The notes under the pieces were generated by a model that worked only from the letters and a program-made list of their open reading frames with translations, did no database searches and was not told where the DNA came from. Of a DNA stretch of 40,165 nucleotides, positions 8,511-16,229 are shown one piece after another. This stretch comes from Noviherbaspirillum malthae (GTDB lineage: Bacteria > Pseudomonadota > Gammaproteobacteria > Burkholderiales > Burkholderiaceae_D). Position 1 is the first letter of the stretch. Each line of letters begins with the position of its first letter. The stretch covers positions 1 to 40,165 of the forward strand of contig NZ_JACYXF010000059.1 of assembly GCF_015352985.1 (NCBI RefSeq), given 5' to 3'. The position numbers and the translations under genes are program-made.

Positions 8511-8995
8511 CTGCCTATTATATCTCTGTCCGCTATTCGCCTTCCGAGCCATCCGACGAAACATGATGGGGCTTGCATTTCGTCAAACTCGGCACTGCGG
8601 CATTGAAGGAAATAAAAAGAGCTGAAAACGCATCCCTTATCATGGCCTAGACAAACGGCATTGACGTTCAAGACCGTTTGGCTAAGATACGCATTGCTAG
8701 TTGTTTGCAAGACCATCGTTGTGCGGCGGTGGCCACCTTCAGGAAAGCCTTATCGTGTCAACTTGTCCTCGTTTCCCCACAACAAGGCTTGTATTCCTCC
8801 GTAGGAAATTGTCGTGATCGTGCTTACAAAGCGCCGACTGGACGGTCCCAATTATCTAACCGAAAATGCAGGCTTGGGGCTTTATTGCATTTCAAGAACA
8901 ATCTCATTTTTGTGTCTTTTGTAATCATCTACTTCAAACATAGTTTTTATAACTTGGTCTCCTATATTGAAAGTATAGTATTGAAGGAGATTGAT
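8511..8995. other. 485-bp intergenic region before the calcium-repeat gene
   Basis: This region holds the upstream sequence of the divergent response regulator and the calcium-repeat gene. The last 90 bases are strongly AT-rich. Frames crossing it show no recognisable protein. A good ribosome binding site, GAAGGAGA, is at 8983-8990. Confidence 0.5.
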
Positions 8996-9493
8996 ATGAA
9001 AACAATTCTAGGTACAGCTATGGCGGTAGTGTTCAGCAGTACCGCACTGCTTCCGCTCCACGCTCTTGCTGAGGGCAACCTCGACGGCTCTAACTTAATA
9101 GACAGAGGTAGCTTCATAACCGTTGCTGATCGCGATAAGGACGGTATTCCCAACCAGCTAGACAAACATCCGAACATTCCGAGTAGCACACGAGCTCGTG
9201 TGGACAATGATAAAGATGGAATACCCAATCGGGTCGATAAGCACCCGAACATTCCCAGTACAGCGAAGGCCCGTGGTGATCGCGATAAGGACGGTATCCC
9301 GAATCGCGTAGACAAGCATCCGAACATCCCGAGCTCTAAAAAGCCGCGAGCCGACCGCGACAAAGATGGTATTCCAAATATTGTCGACAAGCATCCAAAT
9401 ATCCCAAGTACCGCACGTGTAGGCCCAGACCGGGATAAAGACGGTGTACCGAACCGGGCAGACAGTCATCCAAGTAATCCAAATCGGCGATAG
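8996..9493 (+). CDS. Secreted calcium-binding repeat protein (thrombospondin type 3-like)
   Basis: A 165-residue secreted protein. The signal peptide ends near residue 25 (LLPLHALA/EGN). Residues 45 to the end hold five tandem repeats of 25 residues, each opening with an EF-hand-like loop DxDKDGIPNxxD and continuing KHPNIPSS. The spacing D1, D3, D5, G6 and D12 fits calcium loops of the thrombospondin type 3 or dockerin kind. The last unit is degenerate (GVPNRADSHPSNP). It has no anchor domain, so it may be periplasmic, extracellular or a stabiliser of cell-surface material. The ATG at 8996 has GAAGGAGA 5 bases upstream. The gene stands alone and ends in a terminator. Confidence 0.75.
   Translation: MKTILGTAMAVVFSSTALLPLHALAEGNLDGSNLIDRGSFITVADRDKDGIPNQLDKHPNIPSSTRARVDNDKDGIPNRVDKHPNIPSTAKARGDRDKDGIPNRVDKHPNIPSSKKPRADRDKDGIPNIVDKHPNIPSTARVGPDRDKDGVPNRADSHPSNPNRR
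9128..9490 (+). repeat. Five 75-bp tandem repeats encoding calcium loops
   Basis: Units begin at 9128, 9203, 9278, 9353 and 9428; the last is shorter (63 bp). Each encodes a 25-residue unit. Near-identical units keep long open frames on the opposite strand, which are artefacts. Copy number could vary by recombination. Confidence 0.85.
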
Positions 9494-9535
9494 GCCTATG
9501 TTGAAGTAGGCAGCCGGAGCATAGCAATATCCTTG

Positions 9536-9565
9536 AAGCCACCGTTCTATACGGTGGCTTTTATA
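9536..9565 (+). terminator. Intrinsic terminator after the calcium-repeat gene
   Basis: AAGCCACCGT (9536-9545) pairs fully with ACGGTGGCTT (9551-9560), loop TCTAT, followed by TTATATTTAT. It lies 43 bases after the stop codon. Confidence 0.85.
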
Positions 9566-9660
9566 TTTATTCGACATTAAGCGAAATGAATTTGTGCCGA
9601 CGAACTAGAACACTTTGCTAGCGGTCTTATCAAGACTGCATCATTCAAATCGAGGGCGGT

Positions 9661-10092
9661 ATGAAAACCAGGCTGAAGGTTCAATCATTAATTTTGGCGA
9701 CACTTACCGGATGTGGAGGCGGAGACGTTTTCGTTGGCGTAGGCGGTGGCGATGACTTTGCCGCGCCGACCTTCATTTCGTGGACCGGAAATAGCAACGG
9801 AAACCAGGTCGTGGATGCAAACAACGATGTCTTTGCGTTCTACAGTGATACTGGGTGCCTCTACAACTTCCGTACCGGCCGTGAAAACAGGGAATTCTGC
9901 CTGAGTTCGCCTCAAGGGACTGTTCGGTACGGCGGTCTCGGAATGCGTGTAGTGAATGCCCTCTCCACGGCCAGAAGCTGTATCACGGTACTCGTCGAAG
10001 AATCGACGGCAAATTTTGTCGATATTGAACTTGACCCATTTGGACGGGAGATCGTAGCTGTCACATCGGTGCGTCCGGCTCCGTGCACATGA
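9661..10092 (+). CDS. Small putative lipoprotein
   Basis: A 143-residue protein with a short signal (MKTRLKVQSLILATLTGC) ending in a lipobox-like L-T-G-C at about 15-18, suggesting acylation at Cys18 and outer- or inner-membrane attachment. It is followed by a Gly/Asp-rich stretch (GGGDVFVGVGGGDDF). Four further cysteines (CLYNF, FCLSS, SCITV, PCT) could form two disulfides. The rest looks like a small beta domain. No family was recognised. It is separated from the calcium-repeat gene by a terminator, so it is probably transcribed on its own. Confidence 0.6.
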   Translation: MKTRLKVQSLILATLTGCGGGDVFVGVGGGDDFAAPTFISWTGNSNGNQVVDANNDVFAFYSDTGCLYNFRTGRENREFCLSSPQGTVRYGGLGMRVVNALSTARSCITVLVEESTANFVDIELDPFGREIVAVTSVRPAPCT

Positions 10093-10493
10093 AGTCAGGA
10101 GATTCCGGCAAAGTAGAATGAGGCAAGCTCACTTTCAGCCCATTTTGTACGTTTCTCATCTCCCCCTTTAGCGATACTGACATTTTCGCCTCCAGAGTTA
10201 CGTTTTACACTCTAATCCTTCCCGCTTTAGGAAAGAAGTTGCCATTCTGACGAAGTTCCCGGGAACGCTAAGTTGCTAACAGAAAAGGTGCCGAGAAGCG
10301 CCACTACATCCTGTGACACGGCCCTAACACTTTCCGAAAGCCTAGATGGACAACTTCACAGCGGAACTTGCGATCGTCATAGGTTACATGATGTTTTTCC
10401 AATGAAAATCATCTAGCCGGCTGACCAAATGCCAAGACGGCATTGGCGTAAAGTAAGTGTCCGACTTGCTTTACCTATGGACGGAGGCTAACG
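10093..10493. other. 401-bp region upstream of the IS110 transposase
   Basis: No gene is seen. The right part (about 10388-10474) contains three adjacent short hairpins and probably is the left non-coding end of the IS110 element. The left part has no recognised content. Confidence 0.45.
10429..10474 (+). ncRNA. Candidate structured leader / bridge-RNA region of the IS110 element
   Basis: Two hairpins lie back to back: ATGCC-aagac-GGCAT at 10429-10443, and GTAAAGTAAGT / ACTTGCTTTAC at 10448-10458 and 10464-10474 with one mismatch. IS110-group elements are known to encode a bridge RNA in the non-coding end before the recombinase gene. The position fits, but the guide loops were not identified, so this is an inference. 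Confidence 0.3.
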
Positions 10494-11507
10494 ATGAAGT
10501 ACTGTGGCATCGACTTGCATTCGAACAACTGCCTTATCGTGGTCATTGATGACCACGATAAGGTCTTGCTGGAACAGCGCGTTCAAAATGACTTGGCCGG
10601 CATTCTAAAGCTGCTTTGTCCCTACAGATGCGAGCTGGGTTGGGTAGTCGTGGAAGCAACCTACAACTGGTATTGGCTGGTCGATGGGTTGATAGACGCT
10701 GGTTATGAGGTGAAGCTGGCCAACCCCTCCGCCATCAAGAAATATGACGGGCTCAAGCATAGGGGTGACCAAGCCGATGCCCGGTACCTGGCTCACCTGC
10801 TACGCCTGGGTATTCTTCCTACCGGAGCTGTGCTGCCCAAGGAACTGCGTGCCATACGAGATTTGGCAAGAAAGCGTATGCAGTTGGTGAGGAACCGCAC
10901 GCTTCATATCCTAGCGGTAGAGAACATCACTGCACGTGAATACGGCAGTCGCATCAGCAGTAACCAGGTTAAACAACTCGGCGTCGAACAGATCGATGCC
11001 ATGGCGCTTTATGACGATGTGAAGTACGCGTTGAAAGCCAATGTGGCTATTGTTAAAGCCCTCAGTGAACAAATTGAAGTGGTCGAAAAGCGCATTCATG
11101 AGCAGGTTGCATCAAGATCAGAATATCGCTTGCTCAATAGTGTGCCCGGCATTGGCAGGACGCTTGCGCCAGTCATCTTGCTTGAAACCGGTCCTATCGA
11201 GCGCTTCAAGGAAGTTGGCAACTTCGCTTCCTATGCTCGCTGTGTGAACAGTGAATACACCAGCAACGGCAAGAAGAAAGGGAAAGGCAACATGAAAAAC
11301 GGGAACAAGTATCTTGCTTGGGCGTTCGTGGAAGCTGCCAATATCGCGCGGCGTTATGACGACCAGGCCAGACGCTTTTATGAGCGCAAGAAGGCAAAAA
11401 CCAACGGGGTAGTGGCGACAAAGGCGTTGGCACACAAGCTTGCCAGGGCGTGCTACCACATCCTTAAGGAAGGCAAGCCGTTCGACGGAGCACGCTGCTT
11501 TGCATAG
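10494..11507 (+). CDS. IS110-family transposase (DEDD recombinase)
   Basis: A 337-residue, full-length IS110-type recombinase. The N-terminal RuvC-like DEDD domain shows GIDLHSNN (first Asp), VVEATYNWYWL (Glu), NPSAIKKYDGLKHRGDQADARYLA (K-x-D-x-x-DA motif). The C-terminal Tnp_20 domain contains LLNSVPGIGRTLAPVILLE, then GNFASYARCVN and the catalytic-serine region with KGKGNMKNGNKYLAW. It ends in DGARCFA as many relatives do. GGAGG lies 7 bases before the ATG. The gene is intact, so the protein may be active even though the element's right flank is interrupted. Confidence 0.93.
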   Translation: MKYCGIDLHSNNCLIVVIDDHDKVLLEQRVQNDLAGILKLLCPYRCELGWVVVEATYNWYWLVDGLIDAGYEVKLANPSAIKKYDGLKHRGDQADARYLAHLLRLGILPTGAVLPKELRAIRDLARKRMQLVRNRTLHILAVENITAREYGSRISSNQVKQLGVEQIDAMALYDDVKYALKANVAIVKALSEQIEVVEKRIHEQVASRSEYRLLNSVPGIGRTLAPVILLETGPIERFKEVGNFASYARCVNSEYTSNGKKKGKGNMKNGNKYLAWAFVEAANIARRYDDQARRFYERKKAKTNGVVATKALAHKLARACYHILKEGKPFDGARCFA

Positions 11508-11519
11508 GTTATGGCGGCA

Positions 11520-11527
11520 GGGATGAG
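11520..11527. repeat. Left target-site duplication GGGATGAG
   Basis: This 8-base copy directly abuts the left inverted repeat of the ISKra4-type element and matches 12905-12912 exactly. Confidence 0.9.
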
Positions 11528-12904
11528 GGGTGCGACTTCCATCTGATGTCTAGTAGTTGACGATTTTCGGCACACCGTATTGCTCGATCTTGTGCCAGAA
11601 CTGCTCCCACCGCGTTTCGCTCAGCAGCAGCGCGCGCAAACTCAGGATCATTTGCGCTCCCTGTTCCGTCCAGCGCATCCCGGCGCGGCACAGTCGCTGC
11701 TTGACCAGCGTCTTGCAAGCCGCCTCCGTCACCCCCGACCCGATCGGCCATCCCATGTCCGCATAGCGCTTGTATTGCATCTGATGCAGATGATTCTCGA
11801 AGTAGCGCATGCTCTCGGCCAGCAACTTGCTCCGCTCCTTCTTCCAGCCGCGCGTGCCAGTCTGCTTCCATTGCGCCAGCAGCCTGGCCGCGCCGTCCCA
11901 GTCGTGCTTGAGGCTCGAACAGCTCTGTTCGAGCCACGCCTTGCGTTCGGCCGCCGCACGACCCTCGAACATCGCATCGGCCGCCTGCGTGACATACTCG
12001 CTCGCATGGTAAAAATCAAGCACTTGCTCATCCACGTGCGGCCCAAGGAATTCCCAGTTCCCCAGCGCCCCATCCGCTATGCCGATCCAACGCGCCTGCG
12101 GATACAGCTGTTTCACATGCGCCATCTCGCGTTCCATGCGCTCGTAAAAGCGGTGCTTCCCGTGTTCGGGCGCCGCGCCCAGGTAGATCGTGTGATGCCT
12201 ATCGCCGGCGCGGTCGTACAGCGAGATCGTGCCCGTCATCGCTTCCCGCCATTGCCCTTCGCACATCAGCAAGCAGCTGCCGTCGATGCCCACGCCGACC
12301 GTCGTGATGTCCTCGTCCAGACCCGGCGTGGCATAGTGCCAGGTCTCTTCCTTGGCCTGCACCACGGCGCTGACGAACGCGCTCAACTCTTGCGCCAGCA
12401 GTTTCGAGATCGGCCGCCCGTGGTTCTCCTGCAGATCGCGCTGCACGTCGGCCGCCGAGCCCAGCGACAGCTTATGCGCCATCATCCTGGCAAAGCGCGG
12501 TGTGGCGTTGCGCAGGATGCGCGCCCCTTGCTCGAGCGGACAGAATGTCTTGCCGCCAATGCTGCGCTGGTACACGTAGCGGCTCACATGAGCTTCACCA
12601 TAGGGCGTCTGATAGTACTTTGCCTCGGGTGTCTTGGCCGTCCACTTCTCGCCGCCGATGTCGATCGGTTCGCCATCGGCATCGAAGCGGGTCAGCGCCG
12701 CCGCAGTCGCGGCCACGCCTGCTTCATTGAGGGCGGCGCAGATCGCCTCTTCGGCCTGCAGCATCGTGCCGCCGATGTCGACTGTCAACTCGATCGTCAC
12801 CACCGTGCCATTGCTCTTCGTCACTCGCGCCACCATGATCGCCACCTCGCATCGCCATCATAGAACTTCGATCTCGGCTATGACATTTTGTTCAGGCCGC
12901 ACCC
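11528..12904 (-). mobile_element. ISKra4-family insertion sequence (1377 bp)
   Basis: Both ends begin with GGGTGCG-x-C read inward (11528-11536 forward; 12896-12904 reverse), 8 of 9 bases matching. It is flanked by the exact direct repeat GGGATGAG. It holds one transposase gene on the minus strand. Removing the element and one repeat copy rejoins ATGGCGGCAGGGATGAG to CCAGGAAACTT just behind the IS110 gene. Confidence 0.88.
11550..12845 (-). CDS. ISKra4-family transposase
   Basis: A 431-residue transposase of the ISKra4 family, full length. Recognisable are the central catalytic region with VGVGIDGSCLLM (first Asp in IDG), RWIGIADGALGNWEFL (second Asp), the YHASEYV segment and the C-terminal signature WPIGSGVTEAACKTLVKQR. 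The N-terminal zinc-ribbon region seen in many family members is weak here. It occupies nearly the whole element (11528-12904), with 22 and 59 bases of flank. No frameshift or stop is present, so it is likely functional. GC content and reading are higher than the surrounding sequence, as expected for acquired DNA. Confidence 0.9.
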   Translation of the reverse strand: MAIMVARVTKSNGTVVTIELTVDIGGTMLQAEEAICAALNEAGVAATAAALTRFDADGEPIDIGGEKWTAKTPEAKYYQTPYGEAHVSRYVYQRSIGGKTFCPLEQGARILRNATPRFARMMAHKLSLGSAADVQRDLQENHGRPISKLLAQELSAFVSAVVQAKEETWHYATPGLDEDITTVGVGIDGSCLLMCEGQWREAMTGTISLYDRAGDRHHTIYLGAAPEHGKHRFYERMEREMAHVKQLYPQARWIGIADGALGNWEFLGPHVDEQVLDFYHASEYVTQAADAMFEGRAAAERKAWLEQSCSSLKHDWDGAARLLAQWKQTGTRGWKKERSKLLAESMRYFENHLHQMQYKRYADMGWPIGSGVTEAACKTLVKQRLCRAGMRWTEQGAQMILSLRALLLSETRWEQFWHKIEQYGVPKIVNY

Positions 12905-12912
12905 GGGATGAG
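12905..12912. repeat. Right target-site duplication GGGATGAG
   Basis: Matches 11520-11527 exactly and directly abuts the right inverted repeat of the ISKra4-type element. Confidence 0.9.
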
Positions 12913-12956
12913 CCAGGAAACTTAACTGGTAAAACCATCAATAATGAATGGACATC

Positions 12957-13325
12957 TCATGCTGCCACCCAATCGCATTGCGAATCGCCTGCGACATGAG
13001 CCATCTTAGGATTGGCGCCGGAAGATTGGCAACCATAGGTAATGTGACGACACATTGGACATGAAGCGGCACCAACGTTCTTCTGGGGCAGAAGCTCTGC
13101 CAGGGCAAAGATAGGTGGCGGCCTATCGACTGCTTGAACCATATGGGTGTTTGGCGCGATTCGTTTGCAGCCAGAATGGGAAGAAACGGGCGCGATATGC
13201 AGGGCGAGAGGGAATAAGAAAATGGAGGAATGGCATCGTCTCAGTTGCCAGGGCATCCCATTCCCTCTTGATTTTAGCCGGCTAATGGGTGTTAAGTATT
13301 GGATCGTCATTGCACGAAGCATCAT
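12957..13325 (-). CDS. Hypothetical ORF next to the IS110 right flank
   Basis: A 122-codon ORF of unknown family. A hydrophobic stretch (SIFLFPLALHIAPV) and a Cys pair (CPMC) are the only visible features. There is no clear ribosome binding site, and it overlaps a long inverted repeat, so it may be a chance ORF or part of the IS110 right end. Low confidence that it is expressed. Confidence 0.2.
   Translation of the reverse strand: MMLRAMTIQYLTPISRLKSRGNGMPWQLRRCHSSIFLFPLALHIAPVSSHSGCKRIAPNTHMVQAVDRPPPIFALAELLPQKNVGAASCPMCRHITYGCQSSGANPKMAHVAGDSQCDWVAA
13207..13268. other. Two-tier long hairpin
   Basis: AGAGGGAAT (13207-13215) is complementary to ATTCCCTCT (13260-13268). Nested inside, TGGCA (13231-13235) pairs with TGCCA (13246-13250). 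No T-run follows. It may be a structured RNA of the IS110 right end or a decayed palindromic repeat. Confidence 0.4.
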
Positions 13326-13447
13326 TGAGAGCCGCTACTGCGACGCGACGTCCTAGGCTGGTATTACCTGTAAGCAAATGTTATCGATAGTAAAGAGAAT
13401 GGCCGTTCCTTATAACATAACAACATTGCAACACCAGAAACGCGATG

Positions 13448-13468
13448 GTTGGTAGGAATGTAACCAAC
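13448..13468. promoter_or_regulatory. Inverted repeat upstream of the HTH regulator
   Basis: GTTGGT (13448-13453) and ACCAAC (13463-13468) form a perfect 6-bp inverted repeat with a 9-base spacer, 59 bases before the ATG at 13527. It could be the operator for autoregulation. Confidence 0.3.
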
Positions 13469-13526
13469 TTGGTATAAGGGATAGATATGGCATATGCTGA
13501 AAGCAGGCAGCTAACAGGGCTCGCTC

Positions 13527-13922
13527 ATGAACTCAACAGATGAACGCGAAGGCTTCCGGGATCGTCTTCAGCAAGCTTTGCGCCAAGCTCAGTATCTAGA
13601 GGTTGGCCCGACGCAACTGGCACGAGAATTCAACATTCGATTTGAAGGCCGGTCCATCACTGTTCACGCTGCCCGAAAATGGTTGGTAGGCGAAGCAATT
13701 CCGACTCAGGAAAAACTGCGCGCCCTCGCCCAATGGTTAGGTGTCACTACGCAATGGTTGCGCTTTGGGGACACCACACATCCGCATGATTCATCTGTCA
13801 GCACTTCACATGATAGCGGCCCGCTACCTGCAGGGTTCATCAATGACTTGCGCCGCCTAAATGAACACGATCAGGCGATAGCACGAGACTTCATCCGTAT
13901 GCTGGTGAGGATGAGCCGATAA
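13527..13922 (+). CDS. Small HTH transcriptional regulator
   Basis: A 131-residue protein with an XRE/phage-repressor-like helix-turn-helix at about residues 12-72 (GPTQLAREFNIRF, then SITVHAARKWLVGEAIPTQE), continuing LRALAQWLGVTTQWLRFG. The WLVGEAIPTxEKLxALAxWLxV pattern is typical of repressors that read short-lived or stress-induced peptides. The C-terminal part (80-131) is a short helical tail (FINDLRRLNEHDQAIARDFI) likely to dimerise. No peptidase or phage gene is adjacent, so the target is unknown. It may be of prophage or mobile-element origin given the nearby IS elements. Confidence 0.7.
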   Translation: MNSTDEREGFRDRLQQALRQAQYLEVGPTQLAREFNIRFEGRSITVHAARKWLVGEAIPTQEKLRALAQWLGVTTQWLRFGDTTHPHDSSVSTSHDSGPLPAGFINDLRRLNEHDQAIARDFIRMLVRMSR

Positions 13923-14119
13923 GGCTTATCTGCCCTCTTACCTCTTTACCCGTAAAACCTAACGTCAATCGGCGTCAAATTATCGCGGTCTGAAGGTGAA
14001 AGTCGCTTTGTGCAATTACAGTCGCCGGCCTTCGCTTCGATGAAGTCGTTCATACCGCGCAGCGGCAGGTCGATTCGCTATTCGCATTTGCATGCCGACA
14101 TAGTTTTCCCAAAGCCATT

Positions 14120-14782
14120 TCAGTTCCAGTCGATTGCGGCCTGATTCTCATCTGGCTCCATGGCAGCAAGGTTACTATCAACATGGAGAAGGCGCTCTGC
14201 GATCACCTGCCTGGCGCTGGAAATAAAGGCTGCCATCCCAAGACGGTAAGTGCAAAATGGGGTCATTGCGTCGCTACCCGGCCGAAGGACCGCGAATTCC
14301 TGCTCTCGCACGAGTTGCATGCCAAATGACTGCGCAAGGGCCGACGATCTTGCATTGAGCACACGTGTCTGGACATTGACGAAATCGAGGCCGGGAACCT
14401 CATTGAACAGCGCTTGAACGGCTAGCGCCGAAAGAAGCTTGGCGACTCCCCTGCCCTCGACGTGATCGAGTAGCGCATAGGCGAGATTGCAACCCTGCCC
14501 GCCCTCGCCTGCAAGGATGTGTCTGGCCCAGGCTGCGGCAACGACCTGATCACGCGAGGCGGCAGTGAAGCAAAATGGAGCACTCGCCGCGCAATGCCAG
14601 CCTGCCTTGTTCACGGCGTCATGGCCCGGGCCAATGACATCGGCAAAGCGTTTGGTGTCTGCCCATACAAGTTCTTGTGTACGCCGGGGAAAGAGGCGGC
14701 GCCCTTCCAGGAAAATCTGAAGCTCTTTATATTGACCGACCAGCATGGGCGCTGGATCATTCGCATTCCAACTGATACGCAT
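14120..14782 (-). CDS. GNAT-family N-acetyltransferase-like protein
   Basis: A 220-residue protein. The central region AYALLDHVEGRGVAKLLSAL (about 101-120) matches GNAT motif A, with G-R-G-V-A at the acetyl-CoA loop (R/Q-x-x-G-x-G/A), followed by LDFVNVQTRVLNARSSALAQSFGMQLV (motif B, with the N-x-x-S-x-x-x-x-x-x-G-M turn). N- and C-terminal extensions are family-poor. The substrate is unknown. It is downstream of hipA on the same strand with a gap of 130 bp, so it may be a separate transcription unit. The start at 14782 is not supported by a clear ribosome binding site; an internal ATG (MLVGQYKEL) is an alternative. Confidence 0.6.
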   Translation of the reverse strand: MRISWNANDPAPMLVGQYKELQIFLEGRRLFPRRTQELVWADTKRFADVIGPGHDAVNKAGWHCAASAPFCFTAASRDQVVAAAWARHILAGEGGQGCNLAYALLDHVEGRGVAKLLSALAVQALFNEVPGLDFVNVQTRVLNARSSALAQSFGMQLVREQEFAVLRPGSDAMTPFCTYRLGMAAFISSARQVIAERLLHVDSNLAAMEPDENQAAIDWN

Positions 14783-14912
14783 ACAACTAGAAACTAGAAT
14801 TTGAGGAGATAATTTGGAGTTAAACGCTTGGAACGGAAGCTGTCCTTACAGATGAACAGTCGTCAAGTGACGGAACAGTCAACAGGTCGGGCGTGCCGAC
14901 GGATCACCTCTG

Positions 14913-16229
14913 TCAAAGAAGGTCAGGATCCACATCAAGAAGTTGAGGTGCAAGTTCTATTAGCCGTCTGGCTTGTTTTTCAACGAGCTCCGCAATACTT
15001 CCAACTAACTGTTTCTCGCCGCCTTGATAGACCGGGCTTTCGGCCAGTACTGGCGCCTGCTCCATCGCCAGTTTGGCAAGCCTCTTCATTTCACGACTCA
15101 GGAACTTACGGTCCAATCCGCACCTATGAGCAAAGTCGGCTAATGCGAACGGGCTGATTTTTTCGAGTTCGAATTCATCGCCATAGGCCATGGCCATCTC
15201 GTGCATAATCGAATCGTACTGCACAACCGATACCAGGTCATAAAACGGCGTGGGTTCTAGACCTTCCCTTCGACAAAAGAACGAGAAGTTTTTCCCATGC
15301 GCGTCACTATTCCCCAATAAAAACTGCATCAATGCCCAATCGGTCATGACCTTGACCGCTCTCGCTTTACTGGAGCACTTTTCTTGTAACGTGAAGAGCT
15401 GTTGAAAACTGACTCCATCGCGTATGTTGCGTACATCGACTCCGCTTCCCAAGTTTCGTTCGTACTTGTAGGAGACAGGGAAATCAAGAGCCTGGCAAGC
15501 ATCAATGATATGCAAACGTGTCACGGATTGAGCACGACGAACACGGTCAAATCTTTCCACTACCAACACGGGAGTTGGTAACCTCAAAAGATCCACTGGT
15601 GCCACATTAAGGCCGATTCTTCGTGCAAGCGTCATACAGAAATGCTCATTCGCCACAAGGAATGACATTCGTTTGTCTGTTGGCTCTGGCTTCAGAATAT
15701 GGGTCGAAGAAAATTCACCCTCGACCAGGAACATTCGGCTGCCTTCGAAGTAAAGAGCAAGCTTGTCTTGGAAACCAGCGACCGACATCCGAACTTTCCC
15801 ATCCCAGAGTGCAAATGGAAGCTCATCCCGCCGTGCGATTCGCGCAGCCATTTCCTCGGACGAGACCTCGCGCCGGCTCGTGGTATCGGCAAGGCGTTCC
15901 TGACCATCGGCGACAAAGCTTAGGGCTCCAGCGGTTTCCTGTCCAAGTTGACGTATAAGGGCGAAAACATTGTTCTTCGTTACGTTGTAGTGGGCCGATG
16001 CAATATCCAGTGCACGCCCTTCCGGAAGCAGATTTTCTACAAAACGACGTATGGTGCTGGAACTTGCCTGTTTCTCGTTAAGTGGAAAATGCGGAGAGAG
16101 CGGATAGGCCGTCGGTGAAGTTATCCACTGATCTTCGTAAGTGAAGGAAAAGTGTTCATCCTTCGCGTTATAGATGATCTGACCAAGGCGATGAGATCCG
16201 TCGAAAATATTAAGTCGATGTTCGCTCAT
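14913..16229 (-). CDS. hipA: HipA-type serine/threonine kinase toxin
   Basis: A 438-residue full-length HipA. The N-terminal subdomain 1 has NLLPEGRALDIAS; the kinase core follows with MSVAGFQDKLAL (Ser149, the autophosphorylation/P-loop position), THILKPEP (Lys180), NEHFCMTLARRIGL, VVERFDR, the catalytic LLGNSDAHGKNFSF (Asp309, Asn314) and PFYDLVSV (Asp331, metal). Known HipA phosphorylates glutamyl-tRNA synthetase and arrests growth, leading to persistence; that target is inferred from family. It follows hipB with a 4-bp ATGA overlap (16226-16229), so translation is coupled. All catalytic residues are present. Confidence 0.92.
   Translation of the reverse strand: MSEHRLNIFDGSHRLGQIIYNAKDEHFSFTYEDQWITSPTAYPLSPHFPLNEKQASSSTIRRFVENLLPEGRALDIASAHYNVTKNNVFALIRQLGQETAGALSFVADGQERLADTTSRREVSSEEMAARIARRDELPFALWDGKVRMSVAGFQDKLALYFEGSRMFLVEGEFSSTHILKPEPTDKRMSFLVANEHFCMTLARRIGLNVAPVDLLRLPTPVLVVERFDRVRRAQSVTRLHIIDACQALDFPVSYKYERNLGSGVDVRNIRDGVSFQQLFTLQEKCSSKARAVKVMTDWALMQFLLGNSDAHGKNFSFFCRREGLEPTPFYDLVSVVQYDSIMHEMAMAYGDEFELEKISPFALADFAHRCGLDRKFLSREMKRLAKLAMEQAPVLAESPVYQGGEKQLVGSIAELVEKQARRLIELAPQLLDVDPDLL

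Larger units (their letters stand above)
10429..11527 (+). mobile_element. IS110-family element, left portion up to the nested IS
   Basis: The transposase gene 10494-11507 defines an IS110-family element. Its exact ends cannot be fixed because the family makes no target duplication of standard kind and has no plain terminal repeats. The left coordinate given is the first of the hairpins next to the gene. The right end was split by the ISKra4-type element at 11528; it presumably continues beyond 12905, end unknown. Confidence 0.5.
12913..13526. other. 614-bp region between the nested IS and the HTH regulator
   Basis: The left part is likely the displaced right end of the IS110 element. A minus-strand ORF of 122 codons (12957-13325) has no recognisable domain and overlaps the long hairpin at 13207-13268. 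The last 180 bases are the AT-rich upstream region of the HTH gene. Confidence 0.5.

Noticed and set aside
9128..9490. Regular 75-bp repeats considered as a CRISPR array
   Set aside because: There are no unique spacers; repeats are contiguous, in frame and encode protein.
8962..9577. Long minus-strand frames opposite the calcium-repeat gene
   Set aside because: They are a by-product of the 75-bp periodic repeat; the plus strand has the signal peptide, ribosome binding site and terminator.
11580..12863. A 427-codon plus-strand frame across the ISKra4-type element
   Set aside because: It is the antisense shadow of the transposase gene, Arg/His/Leu-rich with no domain.
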